From Lactifluus volemus (Eukaryota > Basidiomycota > Agaricomycetes > Russulales > Russulaceae): DNA of 64,000 nt. The stretch is from NCBI GenBank assembly GCA_022376515.1, contig WTXI01000030.1:186001-250000 (forward strand), read 5' to 3'. A program made the translations under genes and the position numbers. Of this stretch, positions 11,089 through 22,677 are shown piece by piece. Every line of letters starts with the position of its first letter. Position 1 is the stretch's first letter. Under the pieces are notes generated by a model that saw only the letters and a list, made by a program, of their open reading frames with translations, was not told where the DNA came from and did not search any database.

Positions 11089-14000
11089 ATGAGCTCTTCC
11101 GAAGAGAACTATGACCTTGACAACGTTTCAGATGATGAATCAGAGGGTTATTCTCCAGTAGCGAAGAAGACGGTGTGTGTTTATCGAGTCCTCTCACCGA
11201 CTCTTCTTACCTTTGAACCTCGGCGTCTAGACCAAGGCTGCGCCTAAGGCTCCCGCTAAGCCCAAGTCGAAAGCCCCGGCCAAGCCAAAAACGGCCACAA
11301 AGCGGGTTTTGGCTGACGTAGATGAGAATGCAGAAGTAGACTTTCCATCAGACGGAGACGATGATGGCTCGGGTCCATCAGCACCCCGCCCTGTACCCGG
11401 GCCCAAGAACAAGAAGAGCGCATCAGAGACTTACACAAAGGTTACTTTGATCAACCGGCTCTACATTTTATTGCAGGAACTGACCATATCCCACAGCTCT
11501 CCCAACTAGAACATATTCTCAAACGGCCAGACTCATACATCGGTAGCGTGGAGTTTGTGACCCAGAACATTTGGACGTATGACTCGGAGACGAAACGCAT
11601 GGTCCAACGGGACGTCAAGTATGTACCCGGTTTCTTCAAGATAGTCGATGAGATTCTTGTCAATGCCGCTGACAACAAGGTATTCAATTCCTGCATAGCA
11701 CCCTTCAAGCGCGCGCTGATCATCTTCTCAGATCAATGACCAGAACATGGACACGCTCAAAGTTAACATTGATGTAGAGGACGGGACAATATCGGTCTAC
11801 AACAATGGCCGTGGCATTCCTATCGAAATTCATTCAAAAGAGAAGATCTACATCCCCGAACTCATCTTTGGCCACCTACTCTCATCTTCAAATTATGACG
11901 ACGACGAAAAGAAGCTCACTGGTGGCAGAAACGGATATGGCGCGAAGCTCGCCAACATCTATTCGACCGAGTTCACGATTGATACTGCGGATAAGGGAAC
12001 GGGTCAGAAGTACAAGCAAATCTGGACCGAAAACATGGGCAAATGCGCTAAGGCCAAGATCACGAAGAACTCGCGAGGCGAGGAGTACACACGTGTGACC
12101 TTCACACCCGATCTGAAGCGCTTCGGCATGACGTCTATCGATGCGGACGCCGTCTCTCTGCTCAAGAAGCGCGTATACGACATGGCAGGCACCGTCAAGG
12201 ACATCAAGGTCTATCTGAATGATGAACGGCTCAAGATAAAGGGATTCAAACAGTACATCGAGATGTACCTCAACTCTGCGGCGGAGACGGCTGCGGAGAG
12301 CTCGGGCGGAGCAGCACAGGCCAAACAGTCAGTTATGTATGAGCGCATCAGCGACCGCTGGGAAGTTGGCTTTGCGGTCTCGGACGGCACGTTTCAGCAT
12401 GTGTCGTTCGCCAACTCGATCTCCACGATCAAGGGTGGCTCGCATGTCAACTATATCGCAGACCAGATTGCGAAGAGCCTCATCACGGCCATCGCGAAGA
12501 AAAACAAAGCCGCAGCAATCAAGCTTCCCAAGATCAAAGAACACATGTGGATCTTCGTCAATGCGCTCATAGAGAATCCGACGTTTGACAGCCAAACCAA
12601 AGAGACCATGACGTTACTGACCTCGAAGTTTGGTTCAAAACCGACGCTTTCGGAGGAATTCATGAAGAAGGGTGAGATTGGTTGTATTGAACACGGTGTG
12701 CGATTATTGATCAGGCTCTAGTGGCCAAGTCTTCCATCGTGGAGAATGTGTTAAATTGGGCGAAATTCAGGGCCGACCAGCAAATCAAAAAGACGGATGG
12801 CACCAAGCGCAACCGGTGAGTGACCTTTTCTTGTTTCGTTTCTTTTACAATTCTAAATTCTCCGTAGTCTTACTGGTATCACAAAGCTTTCCGACGCAAA
12901 CAACGCTGGAACGCGTCAGGCATCGCAATGCACGCTTATTCTGACCGAAGGAGACTCTGCCAAGGCCCTCGCTGTGGCTGGACTTGGTGTCGTCGGCCGT
13001 GACAACTTTGGCGTCTTCCCGTTGCGTGGGAAACTTCTCAACGTGCGTGAGGCGAAGCACGATCAAATCATGAAGAATGAGGAGATCCAGAATATCAAGA
13101 AAATCATGGGTCTTCAGCACAACAAGGATTATTCTGACGTGGCCAGCTTGCGATACGGCCAGCTCATGATCATGACCGATCAGGTGAGTTACTGCGTCTC
13201 TGGCACAAGAAACAACGACCCACCCAACGTGCGCGTAGGATCACGACGGCTCGCATATCAAGGGACTTCTCATCAACTTCTTGGACCACTTCTTCCCGTC
13301 GTTGTTGAAGCTTCCAAACTTTTTAGTCGAGTTCGTCACACCCATCGTCCGAGTAAGTTTTGCGTTAGCACACGCCTCCAGGTGCATCTTCTGACCCGTC
13401 CGCACAGGTCACAAAGGGAAAACAACGAATCGACTTTTTCACCATTCCCGAGTACGAGCAATGGCTCGAGGAGAGGCCAGATGCGCACAAATGGGACTCC
13501 AAGTATTACAAGGTCCGCGATGTGTCACGTACACGCCATCCTCTTCTAAACTGACAAACCGCATCGCTCAGGGTCTCGGGACAAGCAAAGACTCGGACGC
13601 TAGAGATTACTTCTCGCACATGGCAAAGCACATGATCCCTTTCAGCTCGACGCAGAATGGTGACCGTGAGCTCATCGATCTCGCGTTTAGCAAGAAGAAG
13701 GCGGATGACCGTAAAGAGTGGCTGCGACACTTCAGGGTGCGTCCTCATCCTTTGTAGAGGTGTCCGTGTATATTCATCGATCGTGCAGCCAGGCACTTAT
13801 CTTGATCATGACACGGATGAGATCTCATACTCTGATTTCATCAACAAGGAGTTGATTCTCTTCTCGATGGCTGATAACGTTCGTTCTATCCCATCCGTCG
13901 TAGACGGCCTCAAGCCCGGTCAGAGAAAGGTCATCTGGGCATGCTTTAAGCGCAAGTTGAAAAAGGAAATCAAGGTGAGAATCACACACCGACTATTTCT

Positions 14001-16596
14001 CCCCTCTGTTGCTCAACATCATCTTTCAGGTCGCCCAACTAGTAGGATATATCTCTGAACATGCGGCATATCACCACGGTGAACAGAGTCTGACAATGAC
14101 AATCGTCAACCTTGCGCAGGACTACGTTGGAAGTAACAACTTGAACCTCCTGCTCCCTAACGGACAGTACGGGACACGCGACCAGGGTGGAAAGGACCAC
14201 GCCTCTGCGCGTTATATCTTCACCGAGCCGGCCCCAATCACGCGCACCATCTTCCATCCAGCGGACGATCCCCTGCTCAATTACCTGAAAGAAGACAACG
14301 ACACGATCGAACCAGAGTGGTATATGCCCGTCATTCCCCTCCTGCTCATCAATGGCGCAGAAGGTATCGGCACAGGTCCGTCACAGATCAACTCCACAAA
14401 CTTTTTTTCTTGCGACTCTTGACACCCTCTTTTGCGACACAGGGTGGAGCACCTCCGTTCCGAGCTACAACCCGAGAGATATCGTGGCCAACATCCGGAG
14501 ACTCATGGCGGGCGAGGAGCAAGAAGCGATGCTTCCCTGGTGGCGTGGCTTCAAAGGTACGATCAAGAAAACGGGAGAACATAAGTACGACGTGACTGGT
14601 ATCGCCGCCAAGAGCAATGATACCAGTGTCGAGATCACCGAGCTCCCCATACATAGATGGACACAGACCTACAAAGCTGAGCTAGAATCCATGATCGGTG
14701 AGAAGGGCGATGGTGTGGTCAAGGTATGTGCACTGCCATGACTCACTACTGTGACGGTCGCGTTGTTTAAATTCTCGGTTAGGATTACAAGGAACACCAC
14801 GATAATGTCAACGTGCACTTCGTGGTGAACATGGCGGCCAAGGACGCAGAGAAGGCAGAAGAACAGGGTCTGATTGAGTTCTTCAAATTGACGAGCAAGA
14901 TTAACACGAGCAATATGATTTGCTTCGACGCTGATGGCAAGATCAAGAAGTACAACTCACCCGAAGAGATCATCGAAGAGTTCTACCCAAAGCGGTTGGC
15001 ATACTATCAGAAACGCAAGGCACATACACATTCTATCCTCTACGTCGGATGCACATAACTCATCTAACGTGTTTATTACAGGACTTCCTCGCGAACGACT
15101 TGCAGTTACAGTTCGAGAAGCTATCGAACCAAGCACGCTTTGTGAAAATGATTGTCAACAAGGAATTGGTGGTCTCGAATCGCAAGAAGGCGGATATCGT
15201 CGAAGAATTGCGCCAGAAGAAGTTCCGGCCGTTCCCCAAGGCGGCCAAGGCGAAGGCTGCAGGAGAAACGGAGGACGTCGAGGCTAACGATGATGACGAA
15301 GCCGAGACAACTGGCACATCAACAGATTACGACTACTTGCTTGGCATGGCCATCTGGAGTCTCACGAAGGAGAAGGTGCGTATTATGCATGAGGGCTCGA
15401 ACCCATCGGATACCCACACGCAACCTTGGCTCTTAGATCGAGAAGCTCCTTCAGCAAGCGGCCGACAAGGAGAAGGAGTTGCTAGCCCTTCTCGAACTCA
15501 CTCCAATTCAGATCTGGAACACCGACTTGGACCGCTTCCTCGAGGAATGGGATGTAAGTGTCAAAGACACAAGAAACCTTGTAGCGTTGTTTTTGATCTC
15601 ACTAAACTCTTTTACGTGTGTTGTTTAACAGAAAGCGTGCCGAGAATGGGAAGAGAAATCGGTGGTCGACTCTAGCGGCAAGAAAGTTAAACGGAAACAG
15701 GCAACGCTCAAGACTCGCAAGTCTATCGGTTCTGGTCGACGCTCTGGCGGTGGTGGCGGTGACGACGATGGTGACGACGATTTCATGCCCACTAAAAAAG
15801 CCGCCGCCGCCAAAGCGCGCAAACCCATCGCCCCCGCTGGCGGCGGAGCCCGCGCAAGACCAAAAGCAGCAACCAAAGTGTCGGACGACGAAATGAATGT
15901 TGATGACGACCCCCTACCACCTCCGCCAAAGAAGCGTGCCGCCGCCGCCGCTGCTCCTCCGGCCAAGAAAGTGCCACTCAAGTCCGAGTCGGACACTGTC
16001 TCGGACGTGGAAATGACAAGTGCTGTCGATCCACCACCACCTCCGAAGAAGGCACCGGTTGTTAGTACTAGCGCGAAGAGCGAAGATCAGGATTCGGGGG
16101 ACGACCTCGTGCGAGCGGCGCTGGCAAAGGGCAAGGGCAAAGCCAAAGCTGCCGAAGCCATCAAACGCAAATCGTAAGTAGCATTTTTCTCTTCTCTTCT
16201 CTCTAACGGCAGCACTTTTTTTAAAATTTTCTTCCTTACAGTCCGGATAATGACGAGGAGGACAGCGACGCATACATCAAGCCTTTGAAGAAGGGCAAGC
16301 CGACTGCGCAGGCTTCAGTGACAGACTTCTTTGAGAAGAAACCGACAGCGGCGGCGTCATCGTCTAAAGCGGCACCTTCCAAGACTACTACTGCACGAAA
16401 GGCATCCGGAAGCACAAAGGCACCGCCAAAGAAGGCAGCTCCCGCAAAGAAGGCGACGGAGAGCAGTGACGATGAAATGCTAGTGGATGAAACTACTGCT
16501 TCGGCACCAGTTGCACCTCGCCTCACAGCGCCTCGACGTGCTGCAGCAGCAGCCAAGGCCGCATATATCGAGTTGTCGGATGACGATGATGATTAA
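11089..16596 (+). CDS. TOP2: DNA topoisomerase II
   Basis: This type IIA topoisomerase passes one duplex through another in an ATP-dependent reaction in the nucleus and is essential for decatenation. The start is ATG 11089 (MSSSEENYDLD). At least twelve short introns are evident, e.g. 11173-11230. In order: acidic/lysine-rich N-tail; GHKL ATPase with NNGRGIPIE and LTGGRNGYGAKLANI; TOPRIM with LTEGDSAK (near 12940), PLRGKLLNVR and, after splicing, DQDHDGSH; the breakage-reunion domain with HHGEQSL and the catalytic tyrosine in ARYIFTEP (codon 14213-14215); then the C-gate. The CTD from about 15660 is low-complexity, with alternating Lys/Ala/Pro and acidic clusters, ending in ELSDDDDD. It contains a PIP-box-like QASVTDFF at 16309-16332. 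Estimated length is about 1,500 residues, usual for fungi. Convergent with GCN20, stops about 110 bp apart. Confidence 0.96.
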
Positions 16597-16708
16597 TTGC
16601 TAATCGCTTATACTCTTTGTTTCCGTCAGACCTCATGTCATTTAGTTTATGTTTTTTTTTCTAGTGGGACCATACCCCGCCCCAATACATGTATGTATTA
16701 CTACAGGC

Positions 16709-19700
16709 TCATGGTTTGGCCTTGATGTTGCTTACAATCAAGCTCTGTAAGATCATCGAGTTACAATTAGCATTGTTCCGGAACTTTGAAAGGGTCCAAC
16801 CGACCTTGTAGGCCTCCACGTCGCCTTTGAACTGTGTAGCCGTCCCATCTCCGCATACCCAAAGCTAACATGGCCAAGAATCGCATCAGAATAGCCACAA
16901 AGTAACAGCCGCGACATCACAAACCTCTTTTGCGACTGACGTGATGAAGCGCTCGTCATGGGAGATGACGATGACACCACCGTTCCAAGTATTTAATGCC
17001 ATCATCAACGCATCTAAACCCTCCAAATCCAGGTGATTGGTAGGCTGTCCAGAGTCAAAAAATAAAAATCAATCACCGAACCCAGAAAAAAAAAAATAAC
17101 CGTACTTCGTCCAGCAGTAAGATATGCGGCCGTTGCACGATAACAAAGAAAATGCGACGCGCGACTTTTGGCCTCCACTCAGCGTACCGATAGGCTGCAG
17201 TCCTGTCATACCGCTGATTTGGAAGTTCCCCAAATGCTGACGGTACTCCTGCTCTGTTTTCCCTGGGAACTTGTGCGCCAGGAACTGGACGGGGTTCATC
17301 GTGGGAATGAGCGTATCCACGTGGTGCTGTGCAAAGTAACCGCTGCAACAAGTGGGGTTCGTGAGTGCAGACATGACGAGTCCAACCAACATAAAACGTA
17401 CACGCGTAGCCTGCCGTTGCGGTTGATCTGCCCCGATATCGGTTTTAAATCTCCCGTAAGGAGTTTGATACTAATTCCCCCTTAGCATGTTCAATGGGGG
17501 CAGACTACGAAAACCCACATGGTGGACTTGCCGGCGCCATTCGATCCTACGATAGCAATGCGCGAGTCAAGACCCACGTCAATATTGACGCGATTTAAAA
17601 CGATTTTTGAGGGATGTATCCGAATGTTACTTCGGAAAGCTGCAGCAGGGGTGGAGAAATCTTCTCCGTCTCCGGAAAACTTGATGATCACTTGTGAGGG
17701 GTTCCGAACGCATCCACGATGGCAAGCTCACATACCGAAAGCTCTCTGTCTCCTCCGCCGCTGGTGGAGTGAGTTCTGGAAGCTGCATCGCCGGTTGAGA
17801 TAAGTCACGAATGGAAAACAAGGCTCGTACTTTCTCAGAATCTTGATCTTAGATTGTGCTTGGGCAGCGCGATTGGCATTGTATCGCCAACGATCGATAA
17901 ATGCTTGCAAATGCTTGCGATACTCCATCTGGGCTTCGTATTCACGCCGCAAGTTCCGCTCCCGCTCGGACTTTGTGGAGTAAAACTGGGTAAAGTTGCT
18001 GATATGCACATCAATAAAGAATGTCAGGGGTACAGTTACAATTACCCCTTATAATAATCAAGACGACCGGAGTGTTGATGAATAATGTCCGTCGCTACTG
18101 CGTCAAGAAAGGCGCGATCGTGGGATCTAAACAAAGTTAAGTGAAAACGGGCCAATTATCACGTCGACACGTACACGACTACGAGGATCCCTGGCCACGT
18201 CTGGAGATAATCTTCTAGCCATGCCAACGCGTTCAGGTCGACTAGAAATCGATCAGCGGAGGGAACGGTATTACTGGAGGGGAAAAACGGACTGTGATTA
18301 GACGGCTCGTCCAATAAAAGGAGTGAAGGCTGTGCCATAGCTATCAGTCCCAGATCGAATGGTAGAAGAGAAGGCGTCAACCGACTTTGACAAATAAGGC
18401 CCTGGCGAGGGCCAATCGCATTCTCGAATTGGGGTCAGTTTGGGGGAGCATCAAGGTATGAGTTCTACATACCGCCAACCTCCCGAGAAGGATTTTGTCG
18501 ACCTTCTTTGGTCTTCCTCGCTGAATCCAAGGCCTGGTAGAGATTCAACGACTTTCCGCGATGTCACAAAGGAGATCCACAACTAACCTGCCAGCAGTGC
18601 AGCTGCCCTCGCAGGCCCACTTTCTGCCTCCATGTCCGCTAGGCTTGTGTGTACCTCGGCCAACCGGCCGCTCACTTCGTCCCTTGTCTCTTCGAGCCGG
18701 GCATCCAGCTCACCAGCAGGGGTAGCGTCCAACTCCGCGAGGAGTGCGTTGAGACGTGCTTCCTCAGCAAGGAGGTGATCTCGCCACACATCAGCCTTGA
18801 GAACAGAGTTGAGCGCTGAGGTATCGTCGCCGACAATCTACTCATTCGTGCTAAAAATTTGAGAAGTAAAATGGAATCTTAAAAATATCGTACTTCTTGC
18901 TCGACAAAAAGGATGGAGATATGTTGGGGAATGGGAACTTCACGCATAGCGATATGCCGTAGGAGCGTCGACTTTCCGACACCATTGCGACCGATAATGC
19001 CATAACGCCTGCCGTATGCAAGCGTGAGGGACGCCCCGGAGCTGGAGCGAAATCAGTAGCCGAGTCAGGTGATGAGAAAGAGATGCGTGCAGAATACGAT
19101 TCGAGCCAAAGGAGACGTCAATGGAGGGTAAATGGATATCCTTGCTTTTGTTTTTTGAGGCTGCTGCAGATTGCAGGGGGTTGATCTACCACGATGTGAA
19201 CGAGAGACGGGAGAGGAGATACGCGGTCGTACTTTCATGAACATTTCCTCATAGGATTGCTTGAAAACAGAACACGTCAGACTGAACATGCGCCGGGATT
19301 GGAATTAAATGCATCATACCTGTTTCTTTGTCTGCTCTACAATTTGGAGCCCTCATACAGGTCCCTCCGTGCGCGCTTCTCAATCTTCGCCTTGAGTTTC
19401 GCCTCCTGCTTTTCGAGCTTCTTAACATCAACCCTGGACGCTCTTCCCACGTAGCATGTCAGACCCAAGACTAGAAATGAGGAGAGATAGTTGACGCACT
19501 TTCCCTTGTTGATGGATTCGAGGTCTACCCCTTCTGAAAACGCGATCGTATTCGACATCGCACCAGCCTGACTCATATCGAGAACTTTGTCGAGTCGCTG
19601 AAGTTTTGGTCCTGATCTGGCCTGCTCCCTTCGTATCAGCTGGTCATGTAGAAGTGTTCTGAGTGCTCCCATGAGCTGTTCTAGGACATCTGGTTTGTCG

Positions 19701-19855
19701 GCGGCGACTGATTCGAGCATATAACGGGCCACTTGGAGAACATCCTCATCCTCACTTGCATCATCGACAAGATAGCCTGAGAGGTATTGCACGAGGATCT
19801 CCTCTGTTCCAGGCAAAGACTCGCGAATTCTTTCCGCGATGTCGTAGGAAGACAT
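16709..19855 (-). CDS. GCN20: Gcn20-type ABCF ATPase
   Basis: Soluble ABC-F protein with two ATPase cassettes and no membrane domain. Gcn20 works with Gcn1 on ribosomes to activate the eIF2alpha kinase Gcn2 in amino-acid starvation. The start is ATG 19855 ([16 protein letters not shown]). The N-terminal [12 protein letters not shown] segment is typical of Gcn20/ABCF3. Cassette 1 is split by introns: GRNGVGKST around 18980, and [10 protein letters not shown] joined across an intron to [13 protein letters not shown] (18.2-18.3 kb), then [16 protein letters not shown]. The linker has [25 protein letters not shown]. Cassette 2 has GSNGAGKST (17.5 kb), LSGGQKSR and ISHDERFI. The last exon, [11 protein letters not shown] then TGA at 16709-16711, is outside any long ORF and was found from splice sites. 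Introns are many and short. Only about 75 bp separates its ATG from a decayed APH-like copy, so the promoter lies in duplicated sequence. Confidence 0.92.
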
Positions 19856-19867
19856 GCCTTGACTTTG

Positions 19868-20990
19868 GCCGCGCGGACACTTAAGCTTACTAATACTAGA
19901 CAACTACTTCTTGGCTCATACAGTCGAATTTCAACAGCGACTAAAAACGCCGCCAAGATACATCTCAACCCAGAGTTCATCAAGGTAACTTTCCAAAACT
20001 TTTTCAAGTAACTCCTCCCATTGTGGAGACCCATGATTACTCACTGCCCAACACGTATACTCCCAATATTCTGGATACCATCCAGCCGTCTCCCAATCGA
20101 TGATAGCTGCAATCTTGCCATTGTTGACAAGGATATTCCTTGGCGCGATGTCCGAATGTGTGAATTTTGTGCAATATTGCCGATTTCCCATAGCTTGGAA
20201 TTGGGGCCAAGCATTACGATGTTTGTCAAGTTTGAGGATAACATCGTGGCCAAGATATGAGTGAAACTTCTCAACAGATTCAAAAGGGGGGGGGGCTGCC
20301 CCATAGTCGAGAATCAGATACCCCGCTTCCATCGGCAGCCTCTACCCTTCCAGGACGAGTAGGCTTTAGGGCACGCATCTGAGCGATATAGCCCTTCAGC
20401 TCCTCGAAAACGCACTCTCGCTGTTCCACGGATAAGGCCTTCTGAGAGAACTCGAGCCCGTTGATATAGTCCATAATGATGTACGTTGTTTGATTGATGA
20501 TAAAAATATCCTGGACCCGCGGAACGGGTATGGTGGTGTTTCTAGCGATGTATTCCATGTTTGCCGCCTCTGCTGTGCTCGCAAACTTGAGAACCGATTG
20601 CGGTCCAAAGCGACACGCTCTACCCAAGGGGAATGGTCGATATACACGACGAGCCAGCCAGATACGCAAACGGATGAAATTGCGCTCAGAACCTGTAACA
20701 CGCGTGCGTATAACACAAGGGCTTTCAATACGAGTGAGTGAAAATATTGGTGTAGAGGGCTTATAATACCAGGTGGTGATTCGTTGGTCTTTGAGAGATG
20801 TTGGTCTTCATCTGAGATAAAAAGTGATTAGCATTGGCGTGCTATCAAGAACAGACACGAACCGTCATCACGTCCATCCACCCTGCATGAGTTTTTGGTT
20901 GGTAGATCTACCACTTGGAGAGGTGTCTCCAAAGTCATTGTTGCGCCTTAAAACAAGTCTCAACTGAGCTTCAAATCGGCGTGTGAGAAA
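19868..20990. repeat. Segmental duplicate A (APH-like gene)
   Basis: High nucleotide identity to 22678 to about 23800 in the same orientation. It starts with a shared 'gcgcggacac' and ends soon after a shared 'caactgagcttcaaat'. The two copies enclose fragments of two other genes. Confidence 0.85.
19931..20760 (-). pseudogene. Decayed APH/choline-kinase-like phosphotransferase (copy 1)
   Basis: The sequence is colinear with the intact copy at 22716-23651 but carries two frame-breaking changes. The homopolymer at 20286-20295 is ten G, where the intact copy has a 12-nt GGGGGCGGGGGG. One base is missing near 20699 ('gtaacacgcg' against 'gtaacgacgcg'). Kinase motifs HSDIAPRNILVNNG and AIIDWETAGW are still present but in a different frame from the N-lobe. 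The G-run change could be a sequencing error; the second is not in a homopolymer. Confidence 0.8.
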
Positions 20991-21639
20991 TGGAAATAAT
21001 TCATCACGTGACGTAGATAAGATTAGGGATGATCAGTGGGTTACCAAATGAGGAATTACCCACTCCACTTCTCCAACATTGGATCTCCCACTTGACGATG
21101 CAGACTCACGTCCCACAAGCACCCTCGAGACTTCAGCGCGATCCCTGCTCTCACCTTTCACTCGTCATAGTCTGAAGGGTGTTTAGACCGCAGAGGGCGA
21201 CAGGATGACTCTTTCGTGTGACAATACAGTGATTTTACAGGCATTCTGTGGTATAAATAAAGTCAACTTCTTCACTTTTCCACTTTTCCACTAGCACAAT
21301 GAAAAAGTGAGAAAGTTTTTGCACCATTTACTGATGAGGTTAGAACCCACGGAATCTATGTGGTGCCCTGGCGGACCCCCCAATGAGAATCCCCGCTACC
21401 ACCCGCACCGTCAAATTGCGCAAAGATGAAGATGGCATGACGTCGTCGCATATGCGGCGTCCCTCCGGTATGAACCCCACCGATCTAGCGAACATCCTCA
21501 CCGAGATCGTACCGTTCGCGCCTCCACAGATCCGAAAGCACCGCATGAGACTTAATGACTCAGATGTTTTCTTCGTCGTCGCCCTGCACCAACAACCAAC
21601 CCAAAAAACAAAGTTTTAGACATAACCCACCAATAGATA
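20991..21639. other. Gene-free stretch between duplicate A and the DnaJ fragment
   Basis: Short open frames overlap on both strands at 21340-21620, but none resembles a known family. I see no supported gene. Confidence 0.5.
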
Positions 21640-22150
21640 GGTGAGGAAACGCACCTTGTCTGGTTGATGTTTGAGCGATTCGCGCCGATACACCTTTTTG
21701 ATGTCCGCCTCGGTGCAATCACGAGGTACACCGGGTATTTTATAACAATCCTTCGTCTTACTACGCCTCAGCACATTTGAGCTCGCCTTGAATGCACATA
21801 CGTCCGCGTACATGCTCTCAAACTCGGCTTGCTCGAGGGCAGCCAGAAAGTCCGCGATGGTGTATTGTACTGTTCATTATGAAGCCGGATGCATGCCCGT
21901 GTGTGCAACGCTTTGAATGAACCTGGTTGGAGAAGCAGGCAAGCCTCGGTATCGATGAGGGCATCATCATGGTGAGAAAGCTGTAGGAGCCAAATCGGAC
22001 GGATATGAACGGGAGGAAGAGGGGTTGATGAGAAGGGATAAGTAATACCTTGATAAGGGTGGTCGCGCGGTTGGACAGTAACAGTGCACGTAAATGACCG
22101 CTCTTCCCTCCATTCTCACGTTCTCCAACCAACTGAGAACGACTCCAGTA
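21640..22150 (-). pseudogene. Fragment of a DNAJC7-like TPR/J-domain co-chaperone gene
   Basis: Reading the minus strand and skipping a probable intron gives TPR-like text (HLRALLLSNRATTLIK; later ALIDTEACLLLQPGSFKAL in another frame), then KTKDCYKIPGVPRDCTEADIKKVYRRESLKHQPDK. The latter is the first half of a J domain with its HPD changed to QPD. In DNAJC7/TPR2 proteins the last TPR is followed by 'K.KDYYKILGV', the same order. Neither the upstream TPRs nor the rest of the J domain is present. The HPD loss alone would abolish Hsp70 stimulation. Confidence 0.7.
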
Positions 22151-22246
22151 GGGAATTGAGAATTGGAAGTCGGCGTCGGCCGCGGTCACTGACAGCGGCG
22201 TTGCCAGATGGGTTCAGGTTCGGAACCGAACCTGACCCTGGCCAGT

Positions 22247-22630
22247 CTAAACGTTGAGCTTTCCGGTTCGAGGTCTGGGCCGCTCGATGCCGAGAAGTGT
22301 ATCGAGGGAATAGGTACGCCCTTTAACCCATTCAACACGTGCGCCTTGTACAGCACCGAAATGAAGGACCATGCCATCTGCGGGGGAAACGAGAGCAGAG
22401 TCAGTGATGGGATGAGCCTGGAGCAAGGGAATGATAAAAGAAGGCCCAAGAGAAGGATACTCACGAAGGTCTGCAGGCTCGATTTCTGTAAGGCCAAGCC
22501 GAAAGGAGGGTGTAAAGCTTGAAGCCCATCGGTCGAAGCCAGACTGGCAGCTCAAACGAGTTGAGCCAGCCCCAGAGGCGAGAGAGATTTCGGAGGGGGA
22601 GAACCTGTTAGCGGAGCAGCTATCTTGCAA
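22247..22630 (-). pseudogene. Fragment of a phosphatidylserine decarboxylase gene
   Basis: Minus-strand frames give [16 protein letters not shown], then after a probable intron DSALVSPADGMVLHFG and VKGRTYSLDTLLG. These match the middle of the fungal mitochondrial enzyme Psd1 (VSPADG.VLHFG..., GITYSLDALLG). The N-terminal membrane region and the C-terminal LGST processing site are absent. The homology ends at about 22210-22250, next to a hairpin (CAGGTTCGG/CCGAACCTG with a 2 nt loop, 22214-22233). This is a truncated relic or transduplicated piece. Confidence 0.7.
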
Positions 22631-22677
22631 GTCTGGGGACTATTTTTTTTACATCCTCGTGGATCTACAGTAACTTA

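Noticed and set aside
15660..16590. Long frames on both strands over the TOP2 tail
   Set aside because: They arise from low-complexity Lys/Ala/Asp codons; only the TOP2 frame continues the conserved domain.
18290..18360. Apparent disruption of the GCN20 Walker B region (SNHSPFF)
   Set aside because: Removing a GT-AG intron restores SNHIDLNALAW, so the cassette is intact.
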